From Prevotella sp. tc2-28 (lineage in GTDB: Bacteria > Bacteroidota > Bacteroidia > Bacteroidales > Bacteroidaceae): a DNA stretch of 64,000 bases. Both the position numbers and the translations under genes were made by a program. The stretch's first letter is position 1; every line of letters starts with the position of its first letter. The notes beneath the pieces were generated by a model, which saw nothing but the letters and a program-made list of their open reading frames with translations, was not told the origin of the DNA and searched no databases. The stretch spans positions 62,001 through 126,000 of the forward strand of contig NZ_FNRE01000011.1 in assembly GCF_900107705.1 (NCBI RefSeq), in the 5' to 3' direction. Shown here piece after piece: positions 43,004 to 51,346 of the stretch.

Positions 43004-44824
43004 TTATTTCGCGTAGAATTGCTCTATCAGCTTGCCCACTTTGGGAATGTCGAAGTAGTCTTCGATTTCCAACTGGTAGTCGGGTTCGATGCCTTTGTCG
43101 ATGTTCTCACCTTTCACATTGTTGAGGCGACTGCGATGAGAGGAGTAATGATAGCCTAAACCATCGGCACAGGGGCCATAGAGAACGGCGCAGGAGCCGC
43201 CTCCCGACTTCATGCCGAGCAGGCAGATGCCGTAGTCTTTTAGGAGTGCTGGCAGCATGTTGCCACATGAGAAGCTGACCGGACTGATGAGCACACCGAT
43301 GTTAAAGTCCAGTTTAAAGTCCTTGTCTTTCTCGTCGAACTTGCCGTCCAGGTTGCGGTCTACTTCATACGTGGACTTTGTCTTCTGGCCTGTCAGCGTG
43401 TTTTCGGAGTACATGTCGGATTTGTTGGCGAACATCGAGGTGACGAAAAGCACGATGTCCGACGAACCTCCATTGTTGGTTGATATGTCGAGGATGAAGT
43501 TCTTGACCTCAGGGTCTTTCTGTGCTTTCTCGAGTGCATCGATGAGAATGATCAGCCAGTCGTTAGGATAGTCTTCGATGGTTGGCTTGGGACCTTCGCC
43601 CTTGTAGTACAAGTGCCATCTGGAATCGTCGCATATGAACTCGTCGAAGAAGCAATAGGCTGTGTTGCCCACTTTGGTGTATTTCACACCTTCGCCTATT
43701 TTAGTTTTACGTTGTTCGTCCAGCTCCATTTTCAACAGCTTTCTTTCGGCACTTGATTTTTTTATCGCCACATATTCCGGACAGTAGCTCTCAAACTCTT
43801 CCAGTTTTTCGCTACGGATGGGTTTCAGTTTGTCGGGGAAGGAGGAGCCCTTGTCTATCTTGTTAATTCCTGTTAGGTCGATGTTGGTATGTCCGCCGTC
43901 GCTGAGCAGACAGCTTAGTGTGGCAGTTCCTGAGAAGAAGTCGTACATGTTTGTGGACAGCAACAGATCGCGTGTCATTTGACCAGCCTTTCCGTAGTCC
44001 TGCAAAGCCTGATCCAAGCCCTTCTCCTTCATATCCTTCTCTATGAGTGTGCGACCTGGATAGCCAAAGAAATTAGTGAGCGTGAAACACAGGTTCTTGT
44101 AGTTGTAGTTGGCTATGTCGGCTGCGCGCGTATCTTTGTATAGGGGTGTGGTGTAGAATGTCGGGAATCCGTTTAACAGTGAGTAGAAACCATTAGGACT
44201 TGTCATTACCGTCAGTCCGTTGAAGGCAGCCATGTGATTAAAGATGTCTGTGTAGAGATTGGCAATGGTTGTGAAGGGGAAATAGACGTTTTGGCCGTCC
44301 TCTCTGATGTCAATGTCGAATGCTCCGTAATCCAGCGTCACATCAACCTGCTTGGGTGAAATGTCCACCGACTTCCATTTGATGAGGGGCAGTGCGTCGT
44401 ATTCGATGTTAGGCAATCCTGGCTTTACCATTCCCATCATGTTGGTAAACGCCACGTAGTCGTTGCTCGTGAAGATGTCTTTCTCGGTGTCTACCTTAGC
44501 CGTGCCGAACGGGTTGGTCAAAATATACTTGCCGTCGCCAAGGTTCGTCACCTGAATCGTGGTGCCGGGATAAATCATCTCCTGGAAATGGCTGACGCTG
44601 ATATAGGCCACGTTGGGCATGTCGTCGTAGAAACGCAACAGTACCGTGCCTAATGGGTCGTTTTCGGTGTTGACAACGGGGAACAAGCGTTCCACATATT
44701 TCTTGTCCTTGTCGCTACCACCGCCACCACTGGGGTTGTCTTGGTTGTCTACGCACGAAGTCAGTGTAAAACCCCCCACGATTATCATGGTCAGCAGGAG
44801 CCAAAGTGTTTTGTTCTGTTTCAT
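43004..44824 (-). CDS. S41-family peptidase lipoprotein
   Basis: The 606-residue protein has a lipoprotein signal (GGFTLTSC) and a Gly-rich linker. The C-terminal half carries the S41/tail-specific protease fold: NFILDISTNNGGSSDIV and VLISPVSFSCGNMLPALLKD, where the Ser of SFSCGN is the expected nucleophile. KSGGGSCAV and DKGIEPDYQL follow. It lacks a clear PDZ domain. The substrate is unknown. It is last in the reverse operon beginning near 51282 and is 30 bp downstream of a symporter gene. Confidence 0.82.
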   Translation of the reverse strand: MKQNKTLWLLLTMIIVGGFTLTSCVDNQDNPSGGGGSDKDKKYVERLFPVVNTENDPLGTVLLRFYDDMPNVAYISVSHFQEMIYPGTTIQVTNLGDGKYILTNPFGTAKVDTEKDIFTSNDYVAFTNMMGMVKPGLPNIEYDALPLIKWKSVDISPKQVDVTLDYGAFDIDIREDGQNVYFPFTTIANLYTDIFNHMAAFNGLTVMTSPNGFYSLLNGFPTFYTTPLYKDTRAADIANYNYKNLCFTLTNFFGYPGRTLIEKDMKEKGLDQALQDYGKAGQMTRDLLLSTNMYDFFSGTATLSCLLSDGGHTNIDLTGINKIDKGSSFPDKLKPIRSEKLEEFESYCPEYVAIKKSSAERKLLKMELDEQRKTKIGEGVKYTKVGNTAYCFFDEFICDDSRWHLYYKGEGPKPTIEDYPNDWLIILIDALEKAQKDPEVKNFILDISTNNGGSSDIVLFVTSMFANKSDMYSENTLTGQKTKSTYEVDRNLDGKFDEKDKDFKLDFNIGVLISPVSFSCGNMLPALLKDYGICLLGMKSGGGSCAVLYGPCADGLGYHYSSHRSRLNNVKGENIDKGIEPDYQLEIEDYFDIPKVGKLIEQFYAK

Positions 44825-44854
44825 AGTCGATAATGTTATTGAGTTTATAATTTC

Positions 44855-46369
44855 TTATTTCTTTCCTTTCAAAAGCAGTGTCAGCAGAAAACCCACGAGG
44901 AATATCGTCGTGGTGCCCAGGACGATGGCGAGATAGGGATGCAGGTGGATGCCTGGGAGATGCCACAGCTCAGCCAGCGAGATCCATCCGATGACAATAA
45001 TGCCGCAGACGCACCCTAAGAAAGCTGCGAAGCGACTGATTTTCTGCGGTATGCAACCCAAAAGGAACAATCCCAACATGCCACCCGAGAAGATGCTGGA
45101 GAGTGTCCACCAGGCGTCGATGATGCTCTCGACACTCAGCATGGCGATGGCTACACAGGCTCCTAAGAGTCCTACCCCGAAGCTGGAAAGTCGCACAATG
45201 GCCAGTTCCAGTTTCTGATGTTTATGATGGTCGGCAGGGTCGTGGTGGCGCAGATGGTCGGCTACGTTGCGTGCCTTGAGGAAGAACGGGCGCACATAGT
45301 CCGTGAGGATAATCGTGGCAGCAGAGGTCACAGAGGTCGAGACGGTGCTCATGCCAGCAGCGAAAATCGACGCAATCAGCAGTCCGCGCAAACCTACAGG
45401 CAGTCCGTTGACGATGAAATAGGGGAATACATAGTCGGGCTTGGCCTGTATCTCTGCAGGCAGAGAAGCCACACCAGCCTCGTAGTAGCTATACAAAGCA
45501 CTTCCGATGAGGAAGAAAAGTGCCGAGACGGGGATGAACAGATAACCTCCGAAGAGGGCCGAGAACTTCGCGTCCTTGTCCGTCTTGGCTGCATGGTAGC
45601 GTTGCACGTAGTTCTGGTCAATACCGTAGTTCTGCAGGTTGATGAAAATGCCGTAGATGAGGCATACCCAGAAGGTGGATGTCGTTAGGTCTGACGTAAA
45701 CGCACCCAGCGAGAATTTATTGCCCATCGGTGAGTTGGCAGCCAGTTCGAAGGTCTGCATGGGTCCCTCTGGCATGGAGAACATCAGGATGCCCAAGCAC
45801 AACAGGGCGCCACCTATTAATATAATACCCTGGATGGCATCTGCCCAGATGACGGCTTTCAGTCCACCCATCATGGAATAGACGATGATGCCGATGGAGG
45901 TCAGGATAATCACGGTGTGCATGTCCCAACCCATCAAGATGTACATGGGAACTGCCAACAGATAGAGGATGGAACCCATGCGGGCAATCTGTGTCAGCAG
46001 GTAGCATGCCGACGCATACAGGCGTGCCCATGCACCAAACTTCTCTTCCAAGAAGGTGTAGGCGCTGACACTACCGCTATGGCGATAGAACGGCACAAAA
46101 TACTTGGCTGCAAAATAGCTCGCAATAGGTATGGAGAGCGAGAAGACAAAGGCATTCCAATCGGCGGCAAACGCCTTTCCTGGGTAGCCGATATAGGAGA
46201 TGCTCGACACGTAGGTGGCGAATATTGACATGCCGACCACCCAACCGGGTATGCTATGTCCTGCCGAGGTGAACTCATCGGCACTCGACCCTTTCTTGAA
46301 GAACGAGCAACCGAAGACAACCACACCCAGCGTGAATACGATGAAGATGATAAAGTCAATCAGATGCAT
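44855..46369 (-). CDS. Sodium:solute symporter (SSS family)
   Basis: The 504-residue protein has 13-14 membrane spans in the LeuT-like arrangement of SSS transporters. Recognisable parts are GHSIPGWVVGMSIFATYVSSISYIG (TM1-2), the PIASYFAAKYFVPFYR loop, QNYGIDQNYVQRYHAAKTDKDA and IFAAGMSTVSTSVTSAATIILTDY with sodium-site Ser/Thr. Such transporters next to lyase-family aldolases usually import sialic acid or other 2-keto-3-deoxy sugar acids. Its start codon is part of a 7-bp array (46367-46394) shared with the upstream gene's stop. Confidence 0.88.
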   Translation of the reverse strand: MHLIDFIIFIVFTLGVVVFGCSFFKKGSSADEFTSAGHSIPGWVVGMSIFATYVSSISYIGYPGKAFAADWNAFVFSLSIPIASYFAAKYFVPFYRHSGSVSAYTFLEEKFGAWARLYASACYLLTQIARMGSILYLLAVPMYILMGWDMHTVIILTSIGIIVYSMMGGLKAVIWADAIQGIILIGGALLCLGILMFSMPEGPMQTFELAANSPMGNKFSLGAFTSDLTTSTFWVCLIYGIFINLQNYGIDQNYVQRYHAAKTDKDAKFSALFGGYLFIPVSALFFLIGSALYSYYEAGVASLPAEIQAKPDYVFPYFIVNGLPVGLRGLLIASIFAAGMSTVSTSVTSAATIILTDYVRPFFLKARNVADHLRHHDPADHHKHQKLELAIVRLSSFGVGLLGACVAIAMLSVESIIDAWWTLSSIFSGGMLGLFLLGCIPQKISRFAAFLGCVCGIIVIGWISLAELWHLPGIHLHPYLAIVLGTTTIFLVGFLLTLLLKGKK

Positions 46370-46394
46370 AATTCATAATGCATAATTCATAATT
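46367..46394. repeat. 7-bp CATAATT array joining two genes
   Basis: Units are CATAATT, CATAATG, CATAATT and CATAATT. The first CAT is the reverse complement of the symporter start codon, and the array also covers the stop of the aldolase gene. Confidence 0.8.
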
Positions 46395-47328
46395 GGAGCT
46401 TACCGTCTTTGAGCGGAAGGGCTTCCAGTGCCTTCTGGATTTTCAGACGCTCAGGCGCCTCGAACTTATAGAACGGAGAGGCAACAAAGTCGTCGTTGAT
46501 GATGCCCAGCATGGAAAGCGCACACTTCAGACCTTTCAAATAGCTGGAACCGTGTTTGCCTACGGTGTAGATGGAAGTAGAAATCTGCATGATGAACTGT
46601 TGCAATTTGAGCACCGTCTCGATGTCGCGATTCTTGGCAGCTTGATACATGCCTACATAGAGTTCAGGGAACATATTGGCACCACCGTTGATGCCACCGT
46701 GACCTCCCAGCAACACGCACTCGCCTGTAATCTCCTCAGGGCCGACGAGCATGGCAAAGTCCTTGCGGTGCTGCATCTTATACATCACACTCTGGAAGTA
46801 GACGGCATTGGCTGAGGAGTCTTTAAAGCCCACCACCTGCGGGTTCTGTGCAATGCGTGCCACAGTCTCGGGGGCAAAGCTCACCTTCACGTGACTTGGC
46901 ATGTTATAGAGGAATACAGGCAACGGCAACTGGGGCACCAGCTCTTCGTAGAACTGAGCCAGTTCGGGCTGACCGGTAGCGAAGTAGTAAGGTGGTGCAC
47001 TGACCACACCATCGGCACCATAGTCGGCAGCCTTCTTGGCCAGACTGATACTTTCCTCGATGGAAGTATCGGTGATGCAGGCGAGCAATGGCAGACGGCC
47101 CCGATTGATGCGGCACGACTCCTTGATCATCTGCTTGCGCACATCATAGGATAGGCTCTGCTCCTCGCCCGTGGTGCCCAGCACGAACAATCCGTGCACA
47201 CCACCTTCGATGAGGTGCTCAATGAGGCGTTCCAGGCTCTCTACGTCCAGTGTCTCGTTATTCTTCAACGGGGTTACCAGCGGTGGAATAATACCGCTCA
47301 AGGGGGTCTTGAATGTTGTATTCATCAT
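46387..47328 (-). CDS. N-acetylneuraminate lyase / DHDPS family aldolase
   Basis: The 313-residue TIM-barrel enzyme forms a Schiff base with the Lys in VVGFKDSS; the Tyr of FLYNMPSH and the GTTGEEQSLS loop are the family's other active-site parts. Members cleave sialic acid, 2-keto-3-deoxygluconate or similar keto acids, or make dihydrodipicolinate. Next to a sodium symporter and RG-II-type hydrolases, Kdo or Dha breakdown is an attractive guess. The start is MMNTTFK (47328 or 47325); the frame is open to 47391 but would translate a hairpin. Confidence 0.82.
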   Translation of the reverse strand: MMNTTFKTPLSGIIPPLVTPLKNNETLDVESLERLIEHLIEGGVHGLFVLGTTGEEQSLSYDVRKQMIKESCRINRGRLPLLACITDTSIEESISLAKKAADYGADGVVSAPPYYFATGQPELAQFYEELVPQLPLPVFLYNMPSHVKVSFAPETVARIAQNPQVVGFKDSSANAVYFQSVMYKMQHRKDFAMLVGPEEITGECVLLGGHGGINGGANMFPELYVGMYQAAKNRDIETVLKLQQFIMQISTSIYTVGKHGSSYLKGLKCALSMLGIINDDFVASPFYKFEAPERLKIQKALEALPLKDGKLQL

Positions 47329-47364
47329 TTTAAGTTGTTTGTTTTTATTGTTTTCATAAAGACG

Positions 47365-47405
47365 AACAATCCCCTCCTTTGTCATCTTCAAAGAAAGGGA
47401 TTGTT
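47365..47405 (-). promoter_or_regulatory. Intercistronic hairpin before the aldolase gene
   Basis: AACAATCCC (47365-47373) pairs with GGGATTGTT (47397-47405), with inner CTTTG/CAAAG. The tail CGTCTTTATGAAAAC follows, as in the fucI leader. Confidence 0.55.
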
Positions 47406-47433
47406 GATTCTTCCAATGCTGTATCGCGTCAGC

Positions 47434-48168
47434 TTAGAGCAACTCTGCGGGAATCAACTCCTGGGCACGCTGGAAGTCTTCGGGAGTGTCCAGTTCGTAG
47501 GAGAAATAATCCGTGGTGTCAACCACCTTGAAGGTATGTCCCTGTGGGATGAGGCGCTCGAAACAACGCTCGTAGAAGACGTCGATGAGTCCTTCTTTCT
47601 GAATCATCTGCTCCAGTTCCTTGTAAAGTGCCTCGCAGTAGGTTGCCGTGAAACGTTCGATGCCTACCGACTCGCCGATAGCATCCTTCGGATTACACGT
47701 CTTGTTAATCTCCGTGATATGGTTGTCGGCATCCACGATGACCTTGATTTCCTCTTCGCCACACTCATGACGGTTCAATGCCAAAGCTGTTTCCTCTTGA
47801 TGGGCGATGGCCACTACAGCTGCAGGGTCGCACAGGATATCACTGTCCATCAGCAGGAAGTCCTTGCCACGAACCACCTCACCAGCCATCCACAACGAGT
47901 AGATGTTGTTGTTGTGCTCGTAATCAGTATTGTGGAGGAAGGTAAAATGGATGTCCTGACTCTTGGCATAATTCTCCAGAAAGCTGCGTATCATCTCACC
48001 ACGATATCCCGTCACCACCACATATTCCTTGATGCCAGCCTTTTGCATGGCGCGCACGGTGCGCTCCAAAAGCGTCTTCCCACCTACTTCCAGCAGACAT
48101 TTAGGCTTGGTGTCTGTCAATGGGCGCAGGCGCTTGGCCATTCCTGCTGCTAAGATAACTCCTATCAT
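47434..48168 (-). CDS. Nucleotidyltransferase (LicC/phosphocholine cytidylyltransferase-like)
   Basis: The 244-residue cytoplasmic GT-A-fold enzyme begins MIGVILAAGMAKRLRPLTDT, the NTP-binding loop, followed by KPKCLLEVGGKTLLERTVRAMQ and the metal-binding DSDILCD. It would activate a phosphorylated alcohol or sugar with CTP or another NTP. It is 6 bp from the aminotransferase and in one operon with a CDP-alcohol phosphatidyltransferase, so a CDP-activated headgroup is the simplest reading. The substrate is not known. Confidence 0.8.
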   Translation of the reverse strand: MIGVILAAGMAKRLRPLTDTKPKCLLEVGGKTLLERTVRAMQKAGIKEYVVVTGYRGEMIRSFLENYAKSQDIHFTFLHNTDYEHNNNIYSLWMAGEVVRGKDFLLMDSDILCDPAAVVAIAHQEETALALNRHECGEEEIKVIVDADNHITEINKTCNPKDAIGESVGIERFTATYCEALYKELEQMIQKEGLIDVFYERCFERLIPQGHTFKVVDTTDYFSYELDTPEDFQRAQELIPAELL

Positions 48169-48174
48169 AATGCT

Positions 48175-49218
48175 TTACTTCAGGCAGGACAGAATAGTGT
48201 TAACAACAGTCTGTGTCTGTTCTTTGCGTCCTAAAGTGATACGCAGACATGACTCCAGTCCTTTGTCGCTCATGAACTTAATCTTATAGTCCTGAATCTT
48301 AAGAGCCTCCATCAGGCGTTCCTTAATCTCAACAGGATACTGGATGAGGATGAAGTTGGCGACGGACTTGTATACCTTGAAGCCAGGCAGGTTGCCCAGT
48401 TCTTTCTTGAAGAGGTCGCGTCCCCACTGCATGTCGTCGGCTACGTGGCGATAGTGCTCGTCACTGTCAAGAGCTGCCAAAGCAACGGCCTCAGAGAAAC
48501 GGTTGTAGCCCAGATACTTGTTGGTGTAGCTTAGGAACTGGTCGTGCCCCTTACCGATGAATCCGAATCCTACGCGCAGACCGGGAAGCCCGTAGAACTT
48601 CGACAGGGTACGCGAGATGATCAGGTTGTTGTATTTCTCTACCAGCGGAGCAATGTATGCGGTGTCCGTGCTGATGAAACTGGCATAGGCCTCGTCGATG
48701 AGTACCATCGTGTCAGAGGGGATGTTCTCCATGATACGACCGATCTCCTCGGGAGTCAGTCCGTTGCCGGTGGGGTTGTTGGGTGAAGCCAACAGCAGCA
48801 TACGAGGATGGATGCGGTTGGTATACTCAATCACCTCGTCAACGTCATAGGCAAACGTGTCTTCCTTCTCGTGCAAGGGGTACATCTCAAAAGTACCGCC
48901 ACACTCGGAGGCTACGCGGTTGTAGTACCACCATGAGAACTCGGGAATCAGTATCTTCTTGTTGTCTCCCACCATCAGGAAATAGTGGATGGCATTTTTC
49001 AGCATGTCCTCTCCGCCATAGGTCAGCAGGACCTGCTCCTCAGGCACGTTGTAGATTTCGCTGAGGCGCACAGAGATGACGCTCTTCTTGCCCTGGTCGT
49101 AGATGCGGGTATAGAAACACAGTGTCTTTGGGTCAAAATTCTTGATGGCCTCCACCACTTTCGGGCTAGGCTCAAAATTAAACTCGTTACGATCTAGAAA
49201 ATTCATTTGTTTTTCCAT
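48175..49218 (-). CDS. PLP-dependent class I/II aminotransferase (HisC-like)
   Basis: The 347-residue cytoplasmic enzyme has the fold-type I landmarks ASPNNPTGNGL, VLIDEAYASF and the PLP lysine in ISRTLSKFYGLPGLRVGFG. It resembles histidinol-phosphate aminotransferase and the related threonine-phosphate decarboxylase, but the window has no his genes. Lying between a nucleotidyltransferase and a flippase-like gene (gaps of 6 and 4 bp), it more likely makes an amino headgroup or its precursor than histidine. Confidence 0.8.
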   Translation of the reverse strand: MEKQMNFLDRNEFNFEPSPKVVEAIKNFDPKTLCFYTRIYDQGKKSVISVRLSEIYNVPEEQVLLTYGGEDMLKNAIHYFLMVGDNKKILIPEFSWWYYNRVASECGGTFEMYPLHEKEDTFAYDVDEVIEYTNRIHPRMLLLASPNNPTGNGLTPEEIGRIMENIPSDTMVLIDEAYASFISTDTAYIAPLVEKYNNLIISRTLSKFYGLPGLRVGFGFIGKGHDQFLSYTNKYLGYNRFSEAVALAALDSDEHYRHVADDMQWGRDLFKKELGNLPGFKVYKSVANFILIQYPVEIKERLMEALKIQDYKIKFMSDKGLESCLRITLGRKEQTQTVVNTILSCLK

Positions 49219-49222
49219 ATGT

Positions 49223-50269
49223 TTATGTTTTATCTATTTTCATGAATAACATTCCTATTAATATCCATACAATCTCCCTGAATCGGCAGATGATACTCAC
49301 GAAGATGCCTAATGCTGCCGACAACCCGAGGGCTGCTATGGAAAGCACGAAGCCGCCTTCCTGAACACCCAGCTGCATAGGCAGGAAGCCGATGAGGTTG
49401 GCAAACAATGTAGTGAACGCTACAATCAGGATGCTATGCAGGAAGGTGATGGTCAGACCTGCCATTCCGCCTCCGTTGTCAATGCCGAAGAGCAACAGCA
49501 TGAACATCACCTCGCTGCTTTGGACGACACGTGAGAAATACTCTAATACCAGACTCTTATAGAACGCCTTGGTGTCCTGTGAGTATAGAGCCGCAATCTG
49601 CGTGTCAATATGTTCGATGGTCTCTGAGTGGCGCGCCCACATGCGGAGTGTCCACCGTTTCAGTCCTGGAATATGACTGATGACGCCCAGCACGTATTTC
49701 ACCAACCCATTCTTGTAGCCTCGTGAGAAGAGGTAGAAGAAAAAGAGGCAGAAGACAACGATGACGCCCAGTGTGATACCGATGCCTGTTGTAAGAGGCA
49801 GGTCGCCTGCGATAGCCAGTGCCAGGTAGATGAATATGCTGAGGAACCAAAACCAGAAATGGGCGAAGAAGTGCATCATGGCATATAGGATGACACTTGA
49901 AGTGGCATGTTCCTTGTCGATGTCTTTCGATAGTTCCATGATGCGATAGGGTTCACCACCCAGTCCTCCAACGGGGGTCGCATAATTGAGGGCATAGCCC
50001 GTAATCGTCAAACGGTAGATACGCCAGAAACTGATGGGTGCCTTCATGCCCAAGTTGCCTTCAATGATAGCCTTCCAGGCCAATGCGTTGAGTCCGTAGA
50101 CTAGCAACCACACGCCTAGGATGGGGACAAGCCAGTAGCCTGCATGGCACAGGTGCTCCCACAGTTCGATGAAGCTGACGTCAAATGTCAACAGCATGAC
50201 TACCACGGCTGCACAGCCGAGGAAGAAGAACATGTTGTTCAGGCGTTGCTTCGTCCACTTCATAGGCAT
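49223..50269 (-). CDS. Lysylphosphatidylglycerol synthase-type transmembrane (UPF0104) protein
   Basis: The 348-residue protein has about eight membrane spans and the family marks YALNYATPVGGLGGEPYRI and FANLIGFLPMQLGVQEGGFV. It is the flippase-like domain of MprF without the synthase domain. It overlaps the CDP-alcohol phosphatidyltransferase gene by one base (TAATG), which suggests it moves the lipid product across the membrane. A role with other lipids cannot be excluded. Confidence 0.82.
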   Translation of the reverse strand: MPMKWTKQRLNNMFFFLGCAAVVVMLLTFDVSFIELWEHLCHAGYWLVPILGVWLLVYGLNALAWKAIIEGNLGMKAPISFWRIYRLTITGYALNYATPVGGLGGEPYRIMELSKDIDKEHATSSVILYAMMHFFAHFWFWFLSIFIYLALAIAGDLPLTTGIGITLGVIVVFCLFFFYLFSRGYKNGLVKYVLGVISHIPGLKRWTLRMWARHSETIEHIDTQIAALYSQDTKAFYKSLVLEYFSRVVQSSEVMFMLLLFGIDNGGGMAGLTITFLHSILIVAFTTLFANLIGFLPMQLGVQEGGFVLSIAALGLSAALGIFVSIICRFREIVWILIGMLFMKIDKT

Positions 50270-51249
50270 TACAGTTTATCAGCCATCTGACGACAGAAAG
50301 TCTCGTGGCGATGGTTGACATAGAGGTAGAGCAGTCCCATGCCCACAATCTCCCAGACAAAGTTCATGACGGGGACGTCGAGCAGACAGAACAGGAAGAG
50401 CCATGCTGAGCGGAAGTTAAAGGTCAGTAGTCCGTTCCATTTGATGACGGGTAGCGAATGACGACGGAACTCATCGCGCACCTCCTGAGGGATGTTGTCC
50501 GTGCTTCCATACTTCTCGCGAAGGCGTTTCATCAAGTGCTGGAACTGGGGGGTAACAGCTTCCTGCTTCTTAGTGTAGTCGATGTATGACTTCTGGAAAT
50601 AGCGCTCTACGGCAGGTGTTGAAGCATCCATTTGGTCGAAAATCTCCTGCTGGCGTTGTGAGTTGTCGAGTTCAGAGCCTTTCTCACCTTTCAGGAAGAA
50701 GAGGTGTACCTGAATGTAATAGTCGGCCAGACGTTGTTGACCAGCCAGTCCCATGATGCCTGAGATGAGTCCTAAGGCATAGGCAATACCAGTGGCTATC
50801 AGAGCGTTCTCAGGGGTGTCCTCAATGCCTAGCCACTGGAATTCCAATTCGTGGTGCAGATAGAAACGGTATACCATTGCATGGTAGATGGGGATGAACC
50901 AGGCAAAGCCTGCCACACCATCAAGGATGCGGCCCAGACGGCTTTTCTTGCCTGTCATACGAGCCAACTGACCGTCTGTGCAGTCAAAGATGTCGGCCAG
51001 GCACAACAGTAGGATGGCAATCAGGTTGAACATAAGACCCTCGATGCCATTGTAATAGAAACTGGCGCAACCAAAGAAGATGGCGCTTCCGGCTCCAATG
51101 AACATGGAGAGGATGGTTACCGTGTTGGGATGTATGTCTAGACGGGCAAAGAGCAATGCCCAATAATAGCAGAAAGGACGCACAAAGTGCAAGTCCAGCC
51201 AGTCTTCTGTCTCAGAAGATTTGAGTGTTTTTTTAAACTCTTCGTTCAT
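50269..51249 (-). CDS. CDP-alcohol phosphatidyltransferase family protein with altered motif
   Basis: The 326-residue membrane protein has the signature D-x2-D-G-x2-A-R-x8-G-x3-D-x3-D as Asp89, Asp92, Gly93, Ala96, Arg97, Gly106, Asp110, but the last position (114) is Gly where the family has the proposed catalytic Asp. It also has a long charged insertion (about 175-260) before the last spans, making it longer than the usual 180-250 residues. It is first in the operon, with a full promoter at 51282-51313. Either it is inactive, or a different acid serves. Confidence 0.8.
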   Translation of the reverse strand: MNEEFKKTLKSSETEDWLDLHFVRPFCYYWALLFARLDIHPNTVTILSMFIGAGSAIFFGCASFYYNGIEGLMFNLIAILLLCLADIFDCTDGQLARMTGKKSRLGRILDGVAGFAWFIPIYHAMVYRFYLHHELEFQWLGIEDTPENALIATGIAYALGLISGIMGLAGQQRLADYYIQVHLFFLKGEKGSELDNSQRQQEIFDQMDASTPAVERYFQKSYIDYTKKQEAVTPQFQHLMKRLREKYGSTDNIPQEVRDEFRRHSLPVIKWNGLLTFNFRSAWLFLFCLLDVPVMNFVWEIVGMGLLYLYVNHRHETFCRQMADKL

Positions 51250-51281
51250 GATGCTACGTCAAAAAAGTTGAATTCAGCTTG

Positions 51282-51313
51282 CAAAGGTACGAATAAGTAA
51301 GCGAAAAAGCAAA
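51282..51313 (-). promoter_or_regulatory. Promoter of the lipid-headgroup operon
   Basis: On the reverse strand TTTG (51313-51310), 20 bp, then TACCTTTG (51289-51282). A full consensus match 33 bp before the ATG at 51249. Confidence 0.8.
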
Positions 51314-51322
51314 TTTATTTGC
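51304..51322 (-). terminator. Terminator of the GH78 / giant hydrolase operon
   Basis: GCAAAT and ATTTGC (51309-51322) form a hairpin followed on the reverse strand by five T. A second hairpin TTTCC/GGAAA (51326-51339) precedes it. It overlaps the -33 element of the next operon. Confidence 0.55.
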
Positions 51323-51346
51323 GATTTTCCTTACGGAAAGACCTTT

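Noticed and set aside
42886..43125. A 79-residue forward ORF after a -7 box.
   Set aside because: It reads through a strong hairpin and then runs antisense to the S41 gene. Kept only as a possible short transcript.
48175..49218. Histidine biosynthesis (hisC).
   Set aside because: No other his gene is nearby and the operon partners point to lipid or headgroup chemistry; family similarity alone is not enough.
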